Below are positions 26,239 through 35,482 of a stretch of 64,000 nt of DNA, in pieces. The first letter of the stretch is position 1. The number at the start of each line of letters is the position of its first letter. The translations under genes were made by a program, and so were the position numbers. This DNA comes from an uncultured Novosphingobium sp. (lineage in GTDB: Bacteria > Pseudomonadota > Alphaproteobacteria > Sphingomonadales > Sphingomonadaceae): contig CAMPHR010000009.1 in the NCBI GenBank assembly GCA_946886075.1, positions 34,863 through 98,862 of the forward strand, written 5' to 3'. The notes under the pieces are model-generated. The model was not told where the DNA came from, made no database searches, and saw only the letters and a program-made list of their open reading frames with translations.

Positions 26239-26816
26239 GCCGCCGTCGCGGCCCTGCCGCTGATGCGCTGCTGCTTGCCTGGGGCGAGACCCTGCGGACG
26301 GAAAAGCGGCGGCGCGTCCGACTGCGTGGGCACATCCTTTTCGTCGGTGCTGGCACTCTCATCCTGCTCTTGTCCGCCGCGCTTCCGCCTGCGCCGCTTC
26401 TTGTCTGGAATGCGAGCGCCAGCGCGCCGATCGGCCTCTACGCGGTTGCGCCCGGCGCCTTCGTGGAACCAGGCGACATGGTAGTCGCCCGCGTTCCCAA
26501 GCGCTACCGGCTGCTCGCCGCAACCCGCCGCTACCTTCCCAGAAACGTCCCTCTGGTGAAGCGTGTCGCGGCTTATGCGGGCGATGAGGTGTGCGGGCTG
26601 GGCAGAGACATCTTTATCAACGGGCGATGGACGGCGAGCCGCCGCGCAGCCGATGCTACCGGTCTCCCGCTGCCCTGGTGGAGCGGCTGCTTGGTCCTGC
26701 GTGGGCGGCAGCTGTTCCTGTTGATGGACAGTCCGGCCTCCTTCGACGGCCGCTATTTCGGGCCGACCGACGGCGACGATGTGATCGGAAAGGCGACGCT
26801 CCTGTGGCGCCGTTGA
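26235..26816 (+). CDS. traF: TraF-type S26 signal peptidase of conjugation
   Basis: The 193-residue inner-membrane serine peptidase has one N-terminal transmembrane helix (LFVGAGTLILLLSAALPPAP). Its catalytic Ser lies in NASASAPIGLYAV and its catalytic Lys in VPLVKRVAAYAGD. Members process conjugative pilin or cyclise it. The GTG start at 26235 overlaps the stop of the HTH gene. Downstream, the transglycosylase gene begins inside the last codons of this gene. Confidence 0.88.
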   Translation: MSRRRGPAADALLLAWGETLRTEKRRRVRLRGHILFVGAGTLILLLSAALPPAPLLVWNASASAPIGLYAVAPGAFVEPGDMVVARVPKRYRLLAATRRYLPRNVPLVKRVAAYAGDEVCGLGRDIFINGRWTASRRAADATGLPLPWWSGCLVLRGRQLFLLMDSPASFDGRYFGPTDGDDVIGKATLLWRR

Positions 26817-27415
26817 AGCATGCCACCATGCTGCTCGCGCTCGGCCTAGCTAAGCCCGCCAGCGCGGAAGCGGTTGCGACGTGGCAACAATATATAGGCG
26901 AGGCATCGCTGCGGTTCGGCATCCCCACCGCCTGGATCGAGCGGGTCATACGCGCCGAAAGCGGTGGGCAGACACACAGGAGCGGCCGTCCGATCCGCTC
27001 GTCCGCTGGCGCCATGGGCCTCATGCAACTCATGCCTGCGACCTGGGTCGAGATGCGCGATAGGCTGGGGCTTGGGCCGGATCCCGACGAGCCTCGCGAC
27101 AATATCCTGGCCGGGACATTCTATCTTCGGCTAATGTATGATCGGTTCGGATATCCAGGCCTGTTCGCGGCCTATAATGCTGGTCCCAAGCGTTATGCCG
27201 AACATCTTGCAGGCAAGCGTCCGCTGCCAAGGGAGACCATCGGCTATCTCGCGAGCGTGGCGCCCGAGGGGCAGGTTCGCGAGGCGAACACCGCCGCATC
27301 GCCGCCGGTCGAGCCCCTCTTTGCCATACGCAAGGACGGCGCTACGACAAGGGCGAGCACTACCGGCGCGCCGTCGCCAAGCCCGATCTTTGTCGTTCTG
27401 TCGCAGGGAAATTAG
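26804..27415 (+). CDS. VirB1-like lytic transglycosylase
   Basis: The 203-residue protein has a signal peptide (LLALGLAKPASAEA) and an SLT domain. The catalytic Glu is in WIERVIRAESGGQ, followed by GAMGLMQLMPATW and LFAAYNAGPKRY. It would open peptidoglycan for a transfer apparatus. A GTG at 26804 overlaps the end of traF and gives a basic N-region (APLKH); the ATG at 26828 is a shorter alternative. It acts in the periplasm. Confidence 0.88.
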   Translation: MAPLKHATMLLALGLAKPASAEAVATWQQYIGEASLRFGIPTAWIERVIRAESGGQTHRSGRPIRSSAGAMGLMQLMPATWVEMRDRLGLGPDPDEPRDNILAGTFYLRLMYDRFGYPGLFAAYNAGPKRYAEHLAGKRPLPRETIGYLASVAPEGQVREANTAASPPVEPLFAIRKDGATTRASTTGAPSPSPIFVVLSQGN

Positions 27416-27429
27416 GTGGTGTCGCATGT

Positions 27430-27646
27430 CCGAGAGAGGGTGGAGGCTCGTCTCGACAGACCCAGCATGAAGGGTGGCGGGGCGCCTATCAAGGCCCGCG
27501 GGTGCCCCCCAATTTGCTGCGCAAATCGGTTCCCCCCACGTCCGCTTCGCGGCGCTGCGCTTCGCGCCGCGGCCCTGACAGCCGCCCCGCCACCCGTCTT
27601 CCGGACGCCGTTCTCGATGGTGAGGACGAAGCGCAAGGAGGTCATC
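27430..27646. other. Inverted-repeat region, candidate origin of transfer
   Basis: Inverted repeats occur at 27512-27526 (ATTTGC-TGC-GCAAAT), flanked on both sides by C6 runs, and at 27548-27571 (arms CGCGGCGC/GCGCCGCG, spacer eight bases). The region lies between the transglycosylase gene and a small gene upstream of the relaxase, a position where origins of transfer are often found. The assignment is speculative. Confidence 0.35.
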
Positions 27647-28006
27647 ATGGGCATGGTTCAGAGCATCGGCACGGCGTCGGATCGGATCATCGCGACGCTG
27701 GTCGCAGGACTGGAAATGGAGCTGGGACGCGGCGCGGGCGCAGCTCTGGCGGATCACTTTCTGGCTGCGGAGGAAAGCGATTTCCTCTGGGATGCACGCG
27801 GCGAGGAGCGTTGGCTGGGCTCCTACGAAGGCCCTGGCGAGGATGATCTGGAACTCGACAGGATCGCGATCTGGGGTCGGCTGGATGGTCGCTGGTTCAT
27901 GGCCATCATGCTCGTGGATGGCGAGGGAATGCCGTGTGCGACGATTGCGAAGCGCATCTGTCACAGTCGCGATTTTGCCCGAAAGGCGATGGCTTATGCG
28001 CACTGA
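27647..28006 (+). CDS. Hypothetical protein of the transfer module
   Basis: This 119-residue acidic protein starts MGMVQSIGTASDRIIATLVA. It contains DHFLAAEESDFLWDARGEER and IAIWGRLDGRWFMAIMLVDG. I do not recognise a named domain. An AAGGAGG ribosome binding site precedes the ATG at 27647. It is placed between a VirB1-like gene and the relaxase, as in related sphingomonad elements. Confidence 0.75.
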   Translation: MGMVQSIGTASDRIIATLVAGLEMELGRGAGAALADHFLAAEESDFLWDARGEERWLGSYEGPGEDDLELDRIAIWGRLDGRWFMAIMLVDGEGMPCATIAKRICHSRDFARKAMAYAH

Positions 28007-28257
28007 TGACGCATCGATCGGCGGGGAGAGGCGGCGTCGGATCGGCGCTGTCTTTCCCCTTTTTTTAAGCCGGAGGAGGGATCAGGGAGGGGATAAGGGA
28101 AAACAAGATAAAGGCAGTGTCTCGCGACATCTGCCAAGTGTTTGTCTGCACATCCTTTTTTCACGAGACAAACCGCGGGCGGCGCGAGACCTGTCGGGTT
28201 GGAACGGCGGTAATCCGCCGATCTCGGGTCGAATTCGCGAGATGGGGCGGGGTTGCC
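28007..28257. other. Non-coding leader upstream of the relaxase
   Basis: The segment holds a T-run (28062-28068), purine-rich DNA and a GTCTCGCGAC near-palindrome, with a related CACGAGACA motif some 50 bases downstream. It could contain the promoter or part of the transfer origin. No gene is seen. Confidence 0.35.
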
Positions 28258-30225
28258 ATGTCTGACGACGACCTCACCCCCAAGCTCGGCAAGGTGCGGG
28301 GCAATGATGGCAAGCGCACCGTCAAATATGGCGGACGCATCCTCGCGGCTACGCGGCTGGCTGGTAACAAGACAGGCAAAAGGTCGCGGCGTTTTGACGG
28401 CAGCCGGATCGGCCGGGGCGCGAGCATGGGACGGCTTCTCGCCAGTCGCGACAGGCTGGGCGGTTTCCGTGGACGCCGTGCGGTGGTGAAGGCGAGCCTC
28501 ATCCGGCTCGGTGGCAAGACTGGCCAGGCAGCCCGAGCCCATATGCGCTATATCCAGCGTGATCGGGTCACCCGCGAGGGACTGCCGGGCGAGCTTTATG
28601 GTCCGGAAAATGACCAAGCCGATGGTGACGATTTCCTGAAGCGCACGGCTGGTGATCGCCACCAATTCCGCTTCATAGTCTCTGCCGAAGATGGGGCAGA
28701 ATATCCCGACCTCAAGCCCTATGTCCGCCGCCTCATGACGCAGATCGAACAGGACCTCGGCACTAAGCTCGACTGGGTAGCGGTGGATCACTTCAACACC
28801 GAGCGACCGCACACGCATATCGTGCTACGCGGCATCGATGATCGCGGCGATAATCTCATCATCGCGCGCGAGTATATTTCACATGGCCTGCGGGAGCGCG
28901 CGTCCGAGTTGGTGACGCTCGATCTTGGACCGCGAACCGATCACGAAATCGAAGCCCGTTTGCGCCATGATGTCGATCAGGAGCGGATGACCGCGATCGA
29001 CCGTCGGCTGTTACGGAGAATGGATGCCGATCGGATCGTGTCGCCCGCCGACAACGAACCCTTGCAGCAATCGGTGGCGGTCGGGCGGCTGCGCAAATTG
29101 AACGCTATGGAACTTGCCGAAGATATCGGCGGCGGGCGCTACCGTCTTGCCGACGGGATGGAAGAGACGCTCCGCCGCATGGGCGAACGCGGTGACATTA
29201 TCCGACTTATGCAGCGCGAACTCACGGCACGTCACCTGGACCGTGCGGGCGTAGAGCAGGTGATTACGACAGAGGTCCGTGAACCCGTTATTGGCCGGTT
29301 GATCCAGCGAGGCTTCTCTGACGAGCATAGGGACCGCCATTATATGATGGTCGATGGCATTGACGGACGGGTACATTATGTCGACATCGGCCGGAGCGAT
29401 GCGACGCAGCCCGTGCCCGGGGATGCGATCGTGCGGATAGAGCCCACAAGGGCCGGGTTGACACAGGCGGATCGCACGGTCGATGCAGTCGCTCGAGCTT
29501 ATGGAGGGCGCTATTCAATCGACCTTCATTTGGCGCATGACCCCCAAGCCAGCGAGACCTATGCCTCCAGTCATGTTCGCCGACTGGAGGCGATGCGCCG
29601 CGCAGGCGCCGGGCCGGAGCGTCTTGATGACGGCAGTTGGGCGGTTCCCGATGACCACCTGAATCGCGCGAAGATTTACGCACAGCGTCAGCTGCGGGAT
29701 CGGCCGGTGACGATATCGGTCCTGTCCCGGGCACCGCTCGCTGAGCTCGCTGGCAAAGACATCCCGACATGGCTTGATCGCGAGCTGGAAGGAGGGGCCG
29801 CAAGCGCATTGCGCGATGCTGGTTTCGGACGGGAGGTTCGAACGGCTCTGACTGCGCGGCGACAATGGCTGATCGAGCAGCAACTGGCCGATGGAAACGA
29901 CACGACATTCCGCATGCGCAATGGTGCGATGGATGCGCTCTGCCAGCGCGAGCTACGACAGGCTGCCGCCCGGCTTTCGGATGAACTGGGTAAACAGTTC
30001 GAGCCGACGCGCGTTGGCGAGCGGATCAAGGGCATGGTTGCGCGCCGGGTTGACCTAGAGGGTGGCAGCTATGCGTTGGTCGAGCGGTCGCATGATTTCA
30101 CGCTGGTGCCATGGCGCGATGTGCTCGAGCGCAACATCGGCAAAGCGGCATCCGGACTCATGCGCAGCGATGGGATCATTAGCTGGCAATTCGGTCGCGG
30201 GCGGGCCGGTCCCACGATTGCATGA
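28258..30225 (+). CDS. DUF3363/VirD2-like relaxase
   Basis: The 655-residue protein would nick the origin of transfer and lead DNA into the recipient. The relaxase region (about residues 80-260) shows GQAARAHMRYIQRDRVTREG, HQFRFIVSAEDGAEY and the metal-binding three-histidine block WVAVDHFNTERPHTHIVLRG. DUF3363 follows, with IDRRLLRRMDADRIVSP and the C-terminal VPWRDVLERNIGKAASG. The ATG at 28258 is the first that fits; the upstream frame is unconserved. Relatives are followed by traG and a trb operon, but here the next genes are glycan genes. Confidence 0.9.
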   Translation: MSDDDLTPKLGKVRGNDGKRTVKYGGRILAATRLAGNKTGKRSRRFDGSRIGRGASMGRLLASRDRLGGFRGRRAVVKASLIRLGGKTGQAARAHMRYIQRDRVTREGLPGELYGPENDQADGDDFLKRTAGDRHQFRFIVSAEDGAEYPDLKPYVRRLMTQIEQDLGTKLDWVAVDHFNTERPHTHIVLRGIDDRGDNLIIAREYISHGLRERASELVTLDLGPRTDHEIEARLRHDVDQERMTAIDRRLLRRMDADRIVSPADNEPLQQSVAVGRLRKLNAMELAEDIGGGRYRLADGMEETLRRMGERGDIIRLMQRELTARHLDRAGVEQVITTEVREPVIGRLIQRGFSDEHRDRHYMMVDGIDGRVHYVDIGRSDATQPVPGDAIVRIEPTRAGLTQADRTVDAVARAYGGRYSIDLHLAHDPQASETYASSHVRRLEAMRRAGAGPERLDDGSWAVPDDHLNRAKIYAQRQLRDRPVTISVLSRAPLAELAGKDIPTWLDRELEGGAASALRDAGFGREVRTALTARRQWLIEQQLADGNDTTFRMRNGAMDALCQRELRQAAARLSDELGKQFEPTRVGERIKGMVARRVDLEGGSYALVERSHDFTLVPWRDVLERNIGKAASGLMRSDGIISWQFGRGRAGPTIA

Positions 30226-30433
30226 AAAAAAAGGCTTAGTCGTGATCGCGAGATTGTGCGCCGGACCGATCGGCCGCATCATAATAGGGATAAGGTTGAC
30301 CCCGGCCATCACGCGTTATGACGCCAATTGATGGCGCACGTCGCACAGGGAGAATTCCATGGTTCCTGTGCGATGGCACGGGTGACATGCTGGCTACTGA
30401 TCGGCTTGTGACTGACATCGAATAGCGCGGCTC
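30226..30433. repeat. Junction region with a 9-bp inverted repeat
   Basis: TCGCACAGG at 30341-30349 is repeated inverted at 30365-30373 (CCTGTGCGA), with a 15-base spacer that is itself partly symmetrical. The region separates the relaxase from the glycan cluster. It may be a recombination site, a terminator or a regulator site. The rest shows no gene. Confidence 0.5.
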
Positions 30434-31966
30434 CTAAGGTCTGAGTACACGATCGAAGCCGATCCGAGCTTTGCGGCCCGCAATGCAGCCATCCCTCTCA
30501 GCCACGATTGCTACCTGCGCTTTCAAGCGTGATGCAGTCAATGGATCACAAGTCGCCAAAATCACGTTGGAAGGTATGGAAATCAGGCCACGTAGGTCGC
30601 CCGCCTGCTGCACCACGCGTTTCTTTTCGCGAGCGACCATCATATAATATCGTAACTCGGGCGCGTAATGGTGATCGTCTGGTATTTGCCAGCCAGGTTC
30701 AATCGCTAATATTGGCGCGCGTTGATTAGAAAGTGCATCCAGAAGGATGCCGTAGCGCGTACGCGGATAATGTTCACGCTCGAACAGCAAAGTCCGATCG
30801 ACATCGAACGCCTTTGCCACACCAAATATAAGAAGCAATGTCGGCACTATGACGACCACCCATAGTCCGTACCGCGGGAGCGTTCCGGAACTCACGCGTG
30901 CGCGAAAATGGATAAAGGCGGCGTGGAAGGCCAGCGCGCTCGCGATTGCTACGAAAGGATAGGCTGCAAGATAATAATGGCTGAGCTTTGTGCTCGTCAT
31001 CATAAGAACGACAAGTTGCGCGAAAGCGATACAGCAGGAAAAAATCAGTGCAAGGCGTACGCGTCCCCGCGTGATTGGCAGTGTGAAGGGGGACAGCAAT
31101 GCCGCCAATCCCAAGCTGAACAGCCCACCGAAAAACGTGTTGTCGACATAATACCAGGGCGGTCCGGCATGATTGTCCAAAGCCTCTTTGAAGCGGCCGC
31201 TGACATCATTATAAATCATGGCTTCCAGATAACCCGGAGCTGCTCTTTCACGTAGGATCAAAAATAACAGAATAGGGGCGATGCCGAGGAGCGCACCAAC
31301 GAGGTAATGCGCATTCTTGAATACTCTATGAGAGCGACGGGCGATCAAGAGGTAGAGCAAAAAACCGGCACCGGGAATCGCACCAGCCACGCCCTTGGTC
31401 ATGAGCGCGCCCGCCCCCATCAGGCCGGCGAGCAGCAGCCAAGTTCTTGGGGGATGCGAACGGTGCATCGCGAAGAACAGCAACATCAGATAGCCGGTCG
31501 TGAAGAAGGTTAGCAAAGCGTCATAATCGGCCGTTCGCGCGCCATGTTCGCCGAAAAAACTTATGCTTGTTGCAAGTGCGATGCCGCCAAAGGCAGCGAT
31601 CGCGGCCGATCGCGTGATCCGATGCAAAAACAGCATGACCAGCAAAACCGTCCCGACTGCGCTGAGGAAAGAAGGGAGTCGAAGTGCGAACTCGGTTGGC
31701 CCAAGTAATTCCATGCTTCCCGTCATGAGCCAGACGAGCAGCGGCGGCTTGGTATTCCAAAGATCTTGATGAAAGTCGTACGTCGTCACAAGCCCGATGC
31801 CGCTGAGGCGCATCTCCATGGCGCTGATAATTATCCGTCCTTCATCCCAAATTAGGATCGGAACCGGCCTGCCAATGAAGTAAAATAATATAGCGAATGT
31901 CGTCACCATCGCTATTATCAGCGGTGCATTCCAGAACCGACCAGCGTTGATCCGGCATTCATTCAT
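30434..31966 (-). CDS. GT39-family (ArnT/PMT-like) membrane glycosyltransferase
   Basis: The 510-residue integral membrane protein has about 11-12 hydrophobic helices. Its first periplasmic loop carries the acidic motif IWDEGRIIISAMEM and the later phrase WNTKPPLLVWLMT, both characteristic of lipid-phosphate-sugar dependent transferases. Helices such as LLAGLMGAGALMTKGVAGAI follow. Such enzymes transfer a sugar from undecaprenyl phosphate to an acceptor on the periplasmic side. An in-frame TTG at 31984 exists, but the ATG at 31966 has GGAG upstream. With GtrA and the GtrB-like transferase at 40 kb, it could complete a Gtr-type glycosylation route. The acceptor is unknown. Confidence 0.83.
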   Translation of the reverse strand: MNECRINAGRFWNAPLIIAMVTTFAILFYFIGRPVPILIWDEGRIIISAMEMRLSGIGLVTTYDFHQDLWNTKPPLLVWLMTGSMELLGPTEFALRLPSFLSAVGTVLLVMLFLHRITRSAAIAAFGGIALATSISFFGEHGARTADYDALLTFFTTGYLMLLFFAMHRSHPPRTWLLLAGLMGAGALMTKGVAGAIPGAGFLLYLLIARRSHRVFKNAHYLVGALLGIAPILLFLILRERAAPGYLEAMIYNDVSGRFKEALDNHAGPPWYYVDNTFFGGLFSLGLAALLSPFTLPITRGRVRLALIFSCCIAFAQLVVLMMTSTKLSHYYLAAYPFVAIASALAFHAAFIHFRARVSSGTLPRYGLWVVVIVPTLLLIFGVAKAFDVDRTLLFEREHYPRTRYGILLDALSNQRAPILAIEPGWQIPDDHHYAPELRYYMMVAREKKRVVQQAGDLRGLISIPSNVILATCDPLTASRLKAQVAIVAERDGCIAGRKARIGFDRVLRP

Positions 31967-32116
31967 TATCCTTGCTCCACGCAAATCTCAGCTAGACCGA
32001 TTTCCAAGCAATCTGGCTCTATCGCTTGGTCAAAGATTCCATGCCGCTGCCTGCTTCAACAGGCACAAGCCCCCAAGCGTGAAGGACAATGGGACAGCGC
32101 AGCCTGTCGGCACAAA

Positions 32117-33688
32117 CTACGCGACGAAGTTCGGGCATTTCGGATCGGCTGATACTGTTTTGTCCGGCGTAAAGCGCCTGTAGACATAGAGCGACCAAGT
32201 GGCTTTCGTTTCTCGGTAGTTATTGTTCAGATACGCTCCGAAATCGGCTTGTCGCAAGAAAAACGCCCGCACATCAAAATTACTTGGTTGAAACACGTAG
32301 TTGGGGCGTCGTTCGAACAGGATTATCGCTGGCGAAGAGCAGCGTATTTCCAACGCGGCCTGGTTTTGTATCCGCTCCCCTAACAAGCGCAATGCTTTAG
32401 GATAGGGGCCAATCACTTCGGCATGCCCGATGGCAGGGATCATCCAATACACCGGAAGGCGCGACTTCCACTGAAGCCCGTGATCCTCGAACGTCGGCCA
32501 TCCCCACATCGGCTCGCCAGTTAATATGTAAACAGAGCTCCCTCGTGGGACTTTGGAAAGGATCGGGTGTATTTCCTGCCGAAAGAAGTTGAAATACTGT
32601 CCGGTCGCGAGAGGCATGAGCAGCGGCAGAATCATCATCAGTGAGCCGATGACAACCGGTATCGGCCGCCGCAAATCCGCCATTTGCATGCGTACTGCGA
32701 GAGCCAGAGCGGCGGCCCCTGTCACCGGCACGCTATGATACAGCCATCCTTTGCGTTGCAGAAAATAGGCGAAGGCGAAGCCCAGAGCAACGATGAGCAG
32801 TACTGAAACCAGGGGGTTGGCCCGTTTGCCGAAAGCCCTGCCGAACGTCAGGAAAAAGGCCAAAATCAAGGCCCAGATGTAGATCCAGGGGCGGAAAAAC
32901 ATCATATCCCATGAAGATTCGTAACCATGATAGGCGATGCGGGTCATGGGCACCGCATCGGTCAGGAAGGCAGGAGCGAAAATGAAGACCGCCAATCCAT
33001 AAGTCAGCGCGCCAACCGCCAGCAGCATTATTTCCGGGCGAAGGATCCGCCACTCCGCGCGATCCCGTGCGAAAAGCCAGATTTCGAGCATGATCGGAAC
33101 TACTACAAAATAATGTTTCAGGGCAAAGCCATAGGTCGCCATTGCACCCACCAGCAGCGCCAGTGCCGTCGGCACCGCTTTCCCCGTCGAGCGACACACT
33201 AGTAATGCTGCATAGGGAAAGGCACAGATCAGCGCTAATTGCTCACGTTGCCCGAAATCGTAGAGCGGCATGATAGTCATTAGCCAGAATGCGAGCAACA
33301 TCGTCGTCAATCGGAGACGTGGCGAACGAATATCGGCGAGATACGCTGTCAAATAGGTGCTCAAGGCGCCCATTGCGACGATCAACACCACAAGTAGCCG
33401 CAAAGGCGCGACGTGAAGCCATTCAGCCATGCGATGGACAGGCACTGCGGACCAGAACCACAGCGGCGGATTAAGTTCCCATATGTCCCGATAAAGCACG
33501 GAACCGTTGCTCAACTGACGAGCGACCCAGAACTGCCAGACAACGTCATGCGTTATCGGTATGTCACGCAGCGCGAGCAACGCGACAGCAGCCGCGAGGC
33601 AAAGCGCGATTTCAGGCAGGTAACGCACCGCCAATCCGGCAAAGCCGGGCCGGTCGCACCTCTGGGCAGCGCCGTGAATCGCCAACAT
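32117..33688 (-). CDS. Multispanning membrane protein, GT39/GT-C-like
   Basis: The 523-residue protein has roughly 11-12 transmembrane helices. A first-loop region (DIPITHDVVWQFWVARQLSN, then DIWELNPPLWFWSAV) resembles GT-C glycosyltransferases, although the acidic pair is less canonical than in the neighbour. The C-terminal soluble part ends TWSLYVYRRF. The ATG at 33688 shares a base with the stop of the methyltransferase gene (TAATG), so translation is coupled; a longer reading from 33736 is unlikely. It may be a second sugar transferase or a polymerase-like protein of the same glycan pathway. Confidence 0.7.
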   Translation of the reverse strand: MLAIHGAAQRCDRPGFAGLAVRYLPEIALCLAAAVALLALRDIPITHDVVWQFWVARQLSNGSVLYRDIWELNPPLWFWSAVPVHRMAEWLHVAPLRLLVVLIVAMGALSTYLTAYLADIRSPRLRLTTMLLAFWLMTIMPLYDFGQREQLALICAFPYAALLVCRSTGKAVPTALALLVGAMATYGFALKHYFVVVPIMLEIWLFARDRAEWRILRPEIMLLAVGALTYGLAVFIFAPAFLTDAVPMTRIAYHGYESSWDMMFFRPWIYIWALILAFFLTFGRAFGKRANPLVSVLLIVALGFAFAYFLQRKGWLYHSVPVTGAAALALAVRMQMADLRRPIPVVIGSLMMILPLLMPLATGQYFNFFRQEIHPILSKVPRGSSVYILTGEPMWGWPTFEDHGLQWKSRLPVYWMIPAIGHAEVIGPYPKALRLLGERIQNQAALEIRCSSPAIILFERRPNYVFQPSNFDVRAFFLRQADFGAYLNNNYRETKATWSLYVYRRFTPDKTVSADPKCPNFVA

Positions 33689-34503
33689 TAAACGGCTTCT
33701 CCCGATCTTTCCTTCGACGCGTCCAATTCCTTGCACGCTGTCAGGCCATACCCCAACGGATCATCCAACGACCCCAGCTTCATAGCCATGGTCAGATGCG
33801 CCAGAAGGAGAAAGCACAGCGCGATTGGCACCAGCAATAGCAGTAACGGCCAGCGCACAGGCGACCAGCGTGATGGGTGTATCATCCGGACCGCGAGGAC
33901 AACCATCTTGTTGGCTAAGACGGCGATATCGTTGCCCCGTTCCTCTATGCTGACGTCCGGGAAGGCACCTAACATTTTGGCAAGCGCATATTTCGAAAAT
34001 CTATGGAAATCGTGCGGAGCATAATGCACGCGTGCGGAAAAGGGCACCGTCGCGATCAATGTTCCTCCTGGCTTCAGAACGCGCCCTATTTCTGCGATCA
34101 GCGCCGCCGGTTCAGGCGAGTGTTCCAGAACTTCTGTGCACAACACTGTGTCGAACGTCGCATCCGGGAATGGGATGTGATAGCCATCAAAGGAGATGAT
34201 CTCCTCATGCCCTTGCATGCTGAACGCTCCAGCTTGCGGCACGTCGATACCGACATAATCGATATGCTTCGGCAGGAATGTGCGATAGGGCATTTCACCA
34301 CAGCCTACGTCCAGCAGATTGCCTTTGAGCAGCGCAAGTTTAGGTCCGATGAAAGACCAGATGCTGCCCAGTTGCAAATCGACGACGCAGCGCAGTTTGA
34401 ACGCGACCCGCGACAAAGGAGACGAACCGAACCGTAAGGGGATAGGCTGGAAATGCTCGGTGATTTCAGCCTGCGGAGAGCTCGGGGGAGAGGCAGCGGT
34501 CAT
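33688..34503 (-). CDS. SAM-dependent methyltransferase with C-terminal membrane helix
   Basis: The 271-residue protein has a class I methyltransferase core: the SAM-binding GNLLDVGCGEMPYRTFL, the acidic strand YVGIDVPQAG, and the DTVLCTEVLEHSPEP motif. A hydrophobic stretch at about residues 220-240 (LLLLLVPIALCFLLLAHLTM) would anchor it to the membrane. It overlaps both neighbours in a row of minus-strand genes. It probably modifies a sugar or a lipid-linked intermediate of the glycan. The substrate cannot be seen. Confidence 0.8.
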   Translation of the reverse strand: MTAASPPSSPQAEITEHFQPIPLRFGSSPLSRVAFKLRCVVDLQLGSIWSFIGPKLALLKGNLLDVGCGEMPYRTFLPKHIDYVGIDVPQAGAFSMQGHEEIISFDGYHIPFPDATFDTVLCTEVLEHSPEPAALIAEIGRVLKPGGTLIATVPFSARVHYAPHDFHRFSKYALAKMLGAFPDVSIEERGNDIAVLANKMVVLAVRMIHPSRWSPVRWPLLLLLVPIALCFLLLAHLTMAMKLGSLDDPLGYGLTACKELDASKERSGEAV

Positions 34504-35420
34504 GAGGGCCTAAATCCCCAACTCATGAAATTGCCGACATTGGCCGACAGCCTTCGCTGGTCCAGCCGTGATCCGCGCAGCAGACGGGTAATCGGCGCTT
34601 TCAACCCATCAGGTATCGGGACCAAACGCAACCAATAGCTTGGCCGATAGCTGTTCCTGAAACTGGCGCCATCAACCGCTTCATAGCCATTATGCTGGAG
34701 CAGCCGTCTCGAGCTGGCAGCCGAGAAAAGCTGCATATGTTCGATATCGACGATCGGCGACCGACGCCCCAGCAAGCGGTTGAGCAGCCCCCGGCGATCA
34801 TGTGTCACGCCGACGAAAACACCGCCCGGCTTCAGCAATCGCCAGGCGGACGCGACGAGGGCACCGGGATCTTGAACATGTTCCAGCGTCATGAAGCAGC
34901 AGATCAGATCAAAACTGGCGGGCGCAAAGTCTTTCTCCTCGAAAATCCCTTCGCGGATCCAGGGTTTGCGATGCGCGGGTGCCGCGGCGATTGCCGCGCT
35001 GGATGGCTCTACCCCGACCAGCTCAGCGAAACCTGCATTACCTAGCTTGTCGAGGAAAGCCGCAGTGCCCGTCCCGATTTCTAGCGCGGCCCCTCGTCCT
35101 TTGAGCTGTGCCAGAACGGGGACAAGTGCGCGTGCATAGGCGTCCGCAGCGTCTTCGGCTTCCTCGGCGCTATCGTAATCAGCCTCATGATAGCTCGCCG
35201 CCAGCGCCGCAACGCTCGGCGGACGATCCACATATGCAAGGTCGCATGCCCGGCAACGCACCATGGCGTGGCTCATATATTCCGGCACCTTGCGCGAGGC
35301 GAAGCTCGTTGCGCTGACCCGGCTCTCGTCGCGAGTATCGGACAGAAAGGGTTCAGCCTCATCAGCTCCCGCCCCACACAGGGGACAGGCACGCAGAGGG
35401 GGGGCGGGTTTATTCTTCAT
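34500..35420 (-). CDS. Class I methyltransferase with N-terminal zinc-ribbon
   Basis: The 306-residue protein begins with a zinc-ribbon of the type CPLCGAGADE followed by MVRCRACDLAYV. This is typical of sugar C-methyltransferase-like proteins and related tailoring enzymes. The SAM-binding core follows with AALEIGTGTAAFLDKL and DLICCFMTLEHVQDPG. It heads the minus-strand operon, divergent from the transketolase genes with a 62-bp shared promoter region. The substrate is probably a nucleotide sugar or glycan of this cluster (inference). Confidence 0.8.
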   Translation of the reverse strand: MKNKPAPPLRACPLCGAGADEAEPFLSDTRDESRVSATSFASRKVPEYMSHAMVRCRACDLAYVDRPPSVAALAASYHEADYDSAEEAEDAADAYARALVPVLAQLKGRGAALEIGTGTAAFLDKLGNAGFAELVGVEPSSAAIAAAPAHRKPWIREGIFEEKDFAPASFDLICCFMTLEHVQDPGALVASAWRLLKPGGVFVGVTHDRRGLLNRLLGRRSPIVDIEHMQLFSAASSRRLLQHNGYEAVDGASFRNSYRPSYWLRLVPIPDGLKAPITRLLRGSRLDQRRLSANVGNFMSWGFRPS

Positions 35421-35482
35421 ACCGCTGGACTAATCCCTCTTTCTTGATCAAATGTTAACCATGTCGGGGGATTTCTTGGGGC

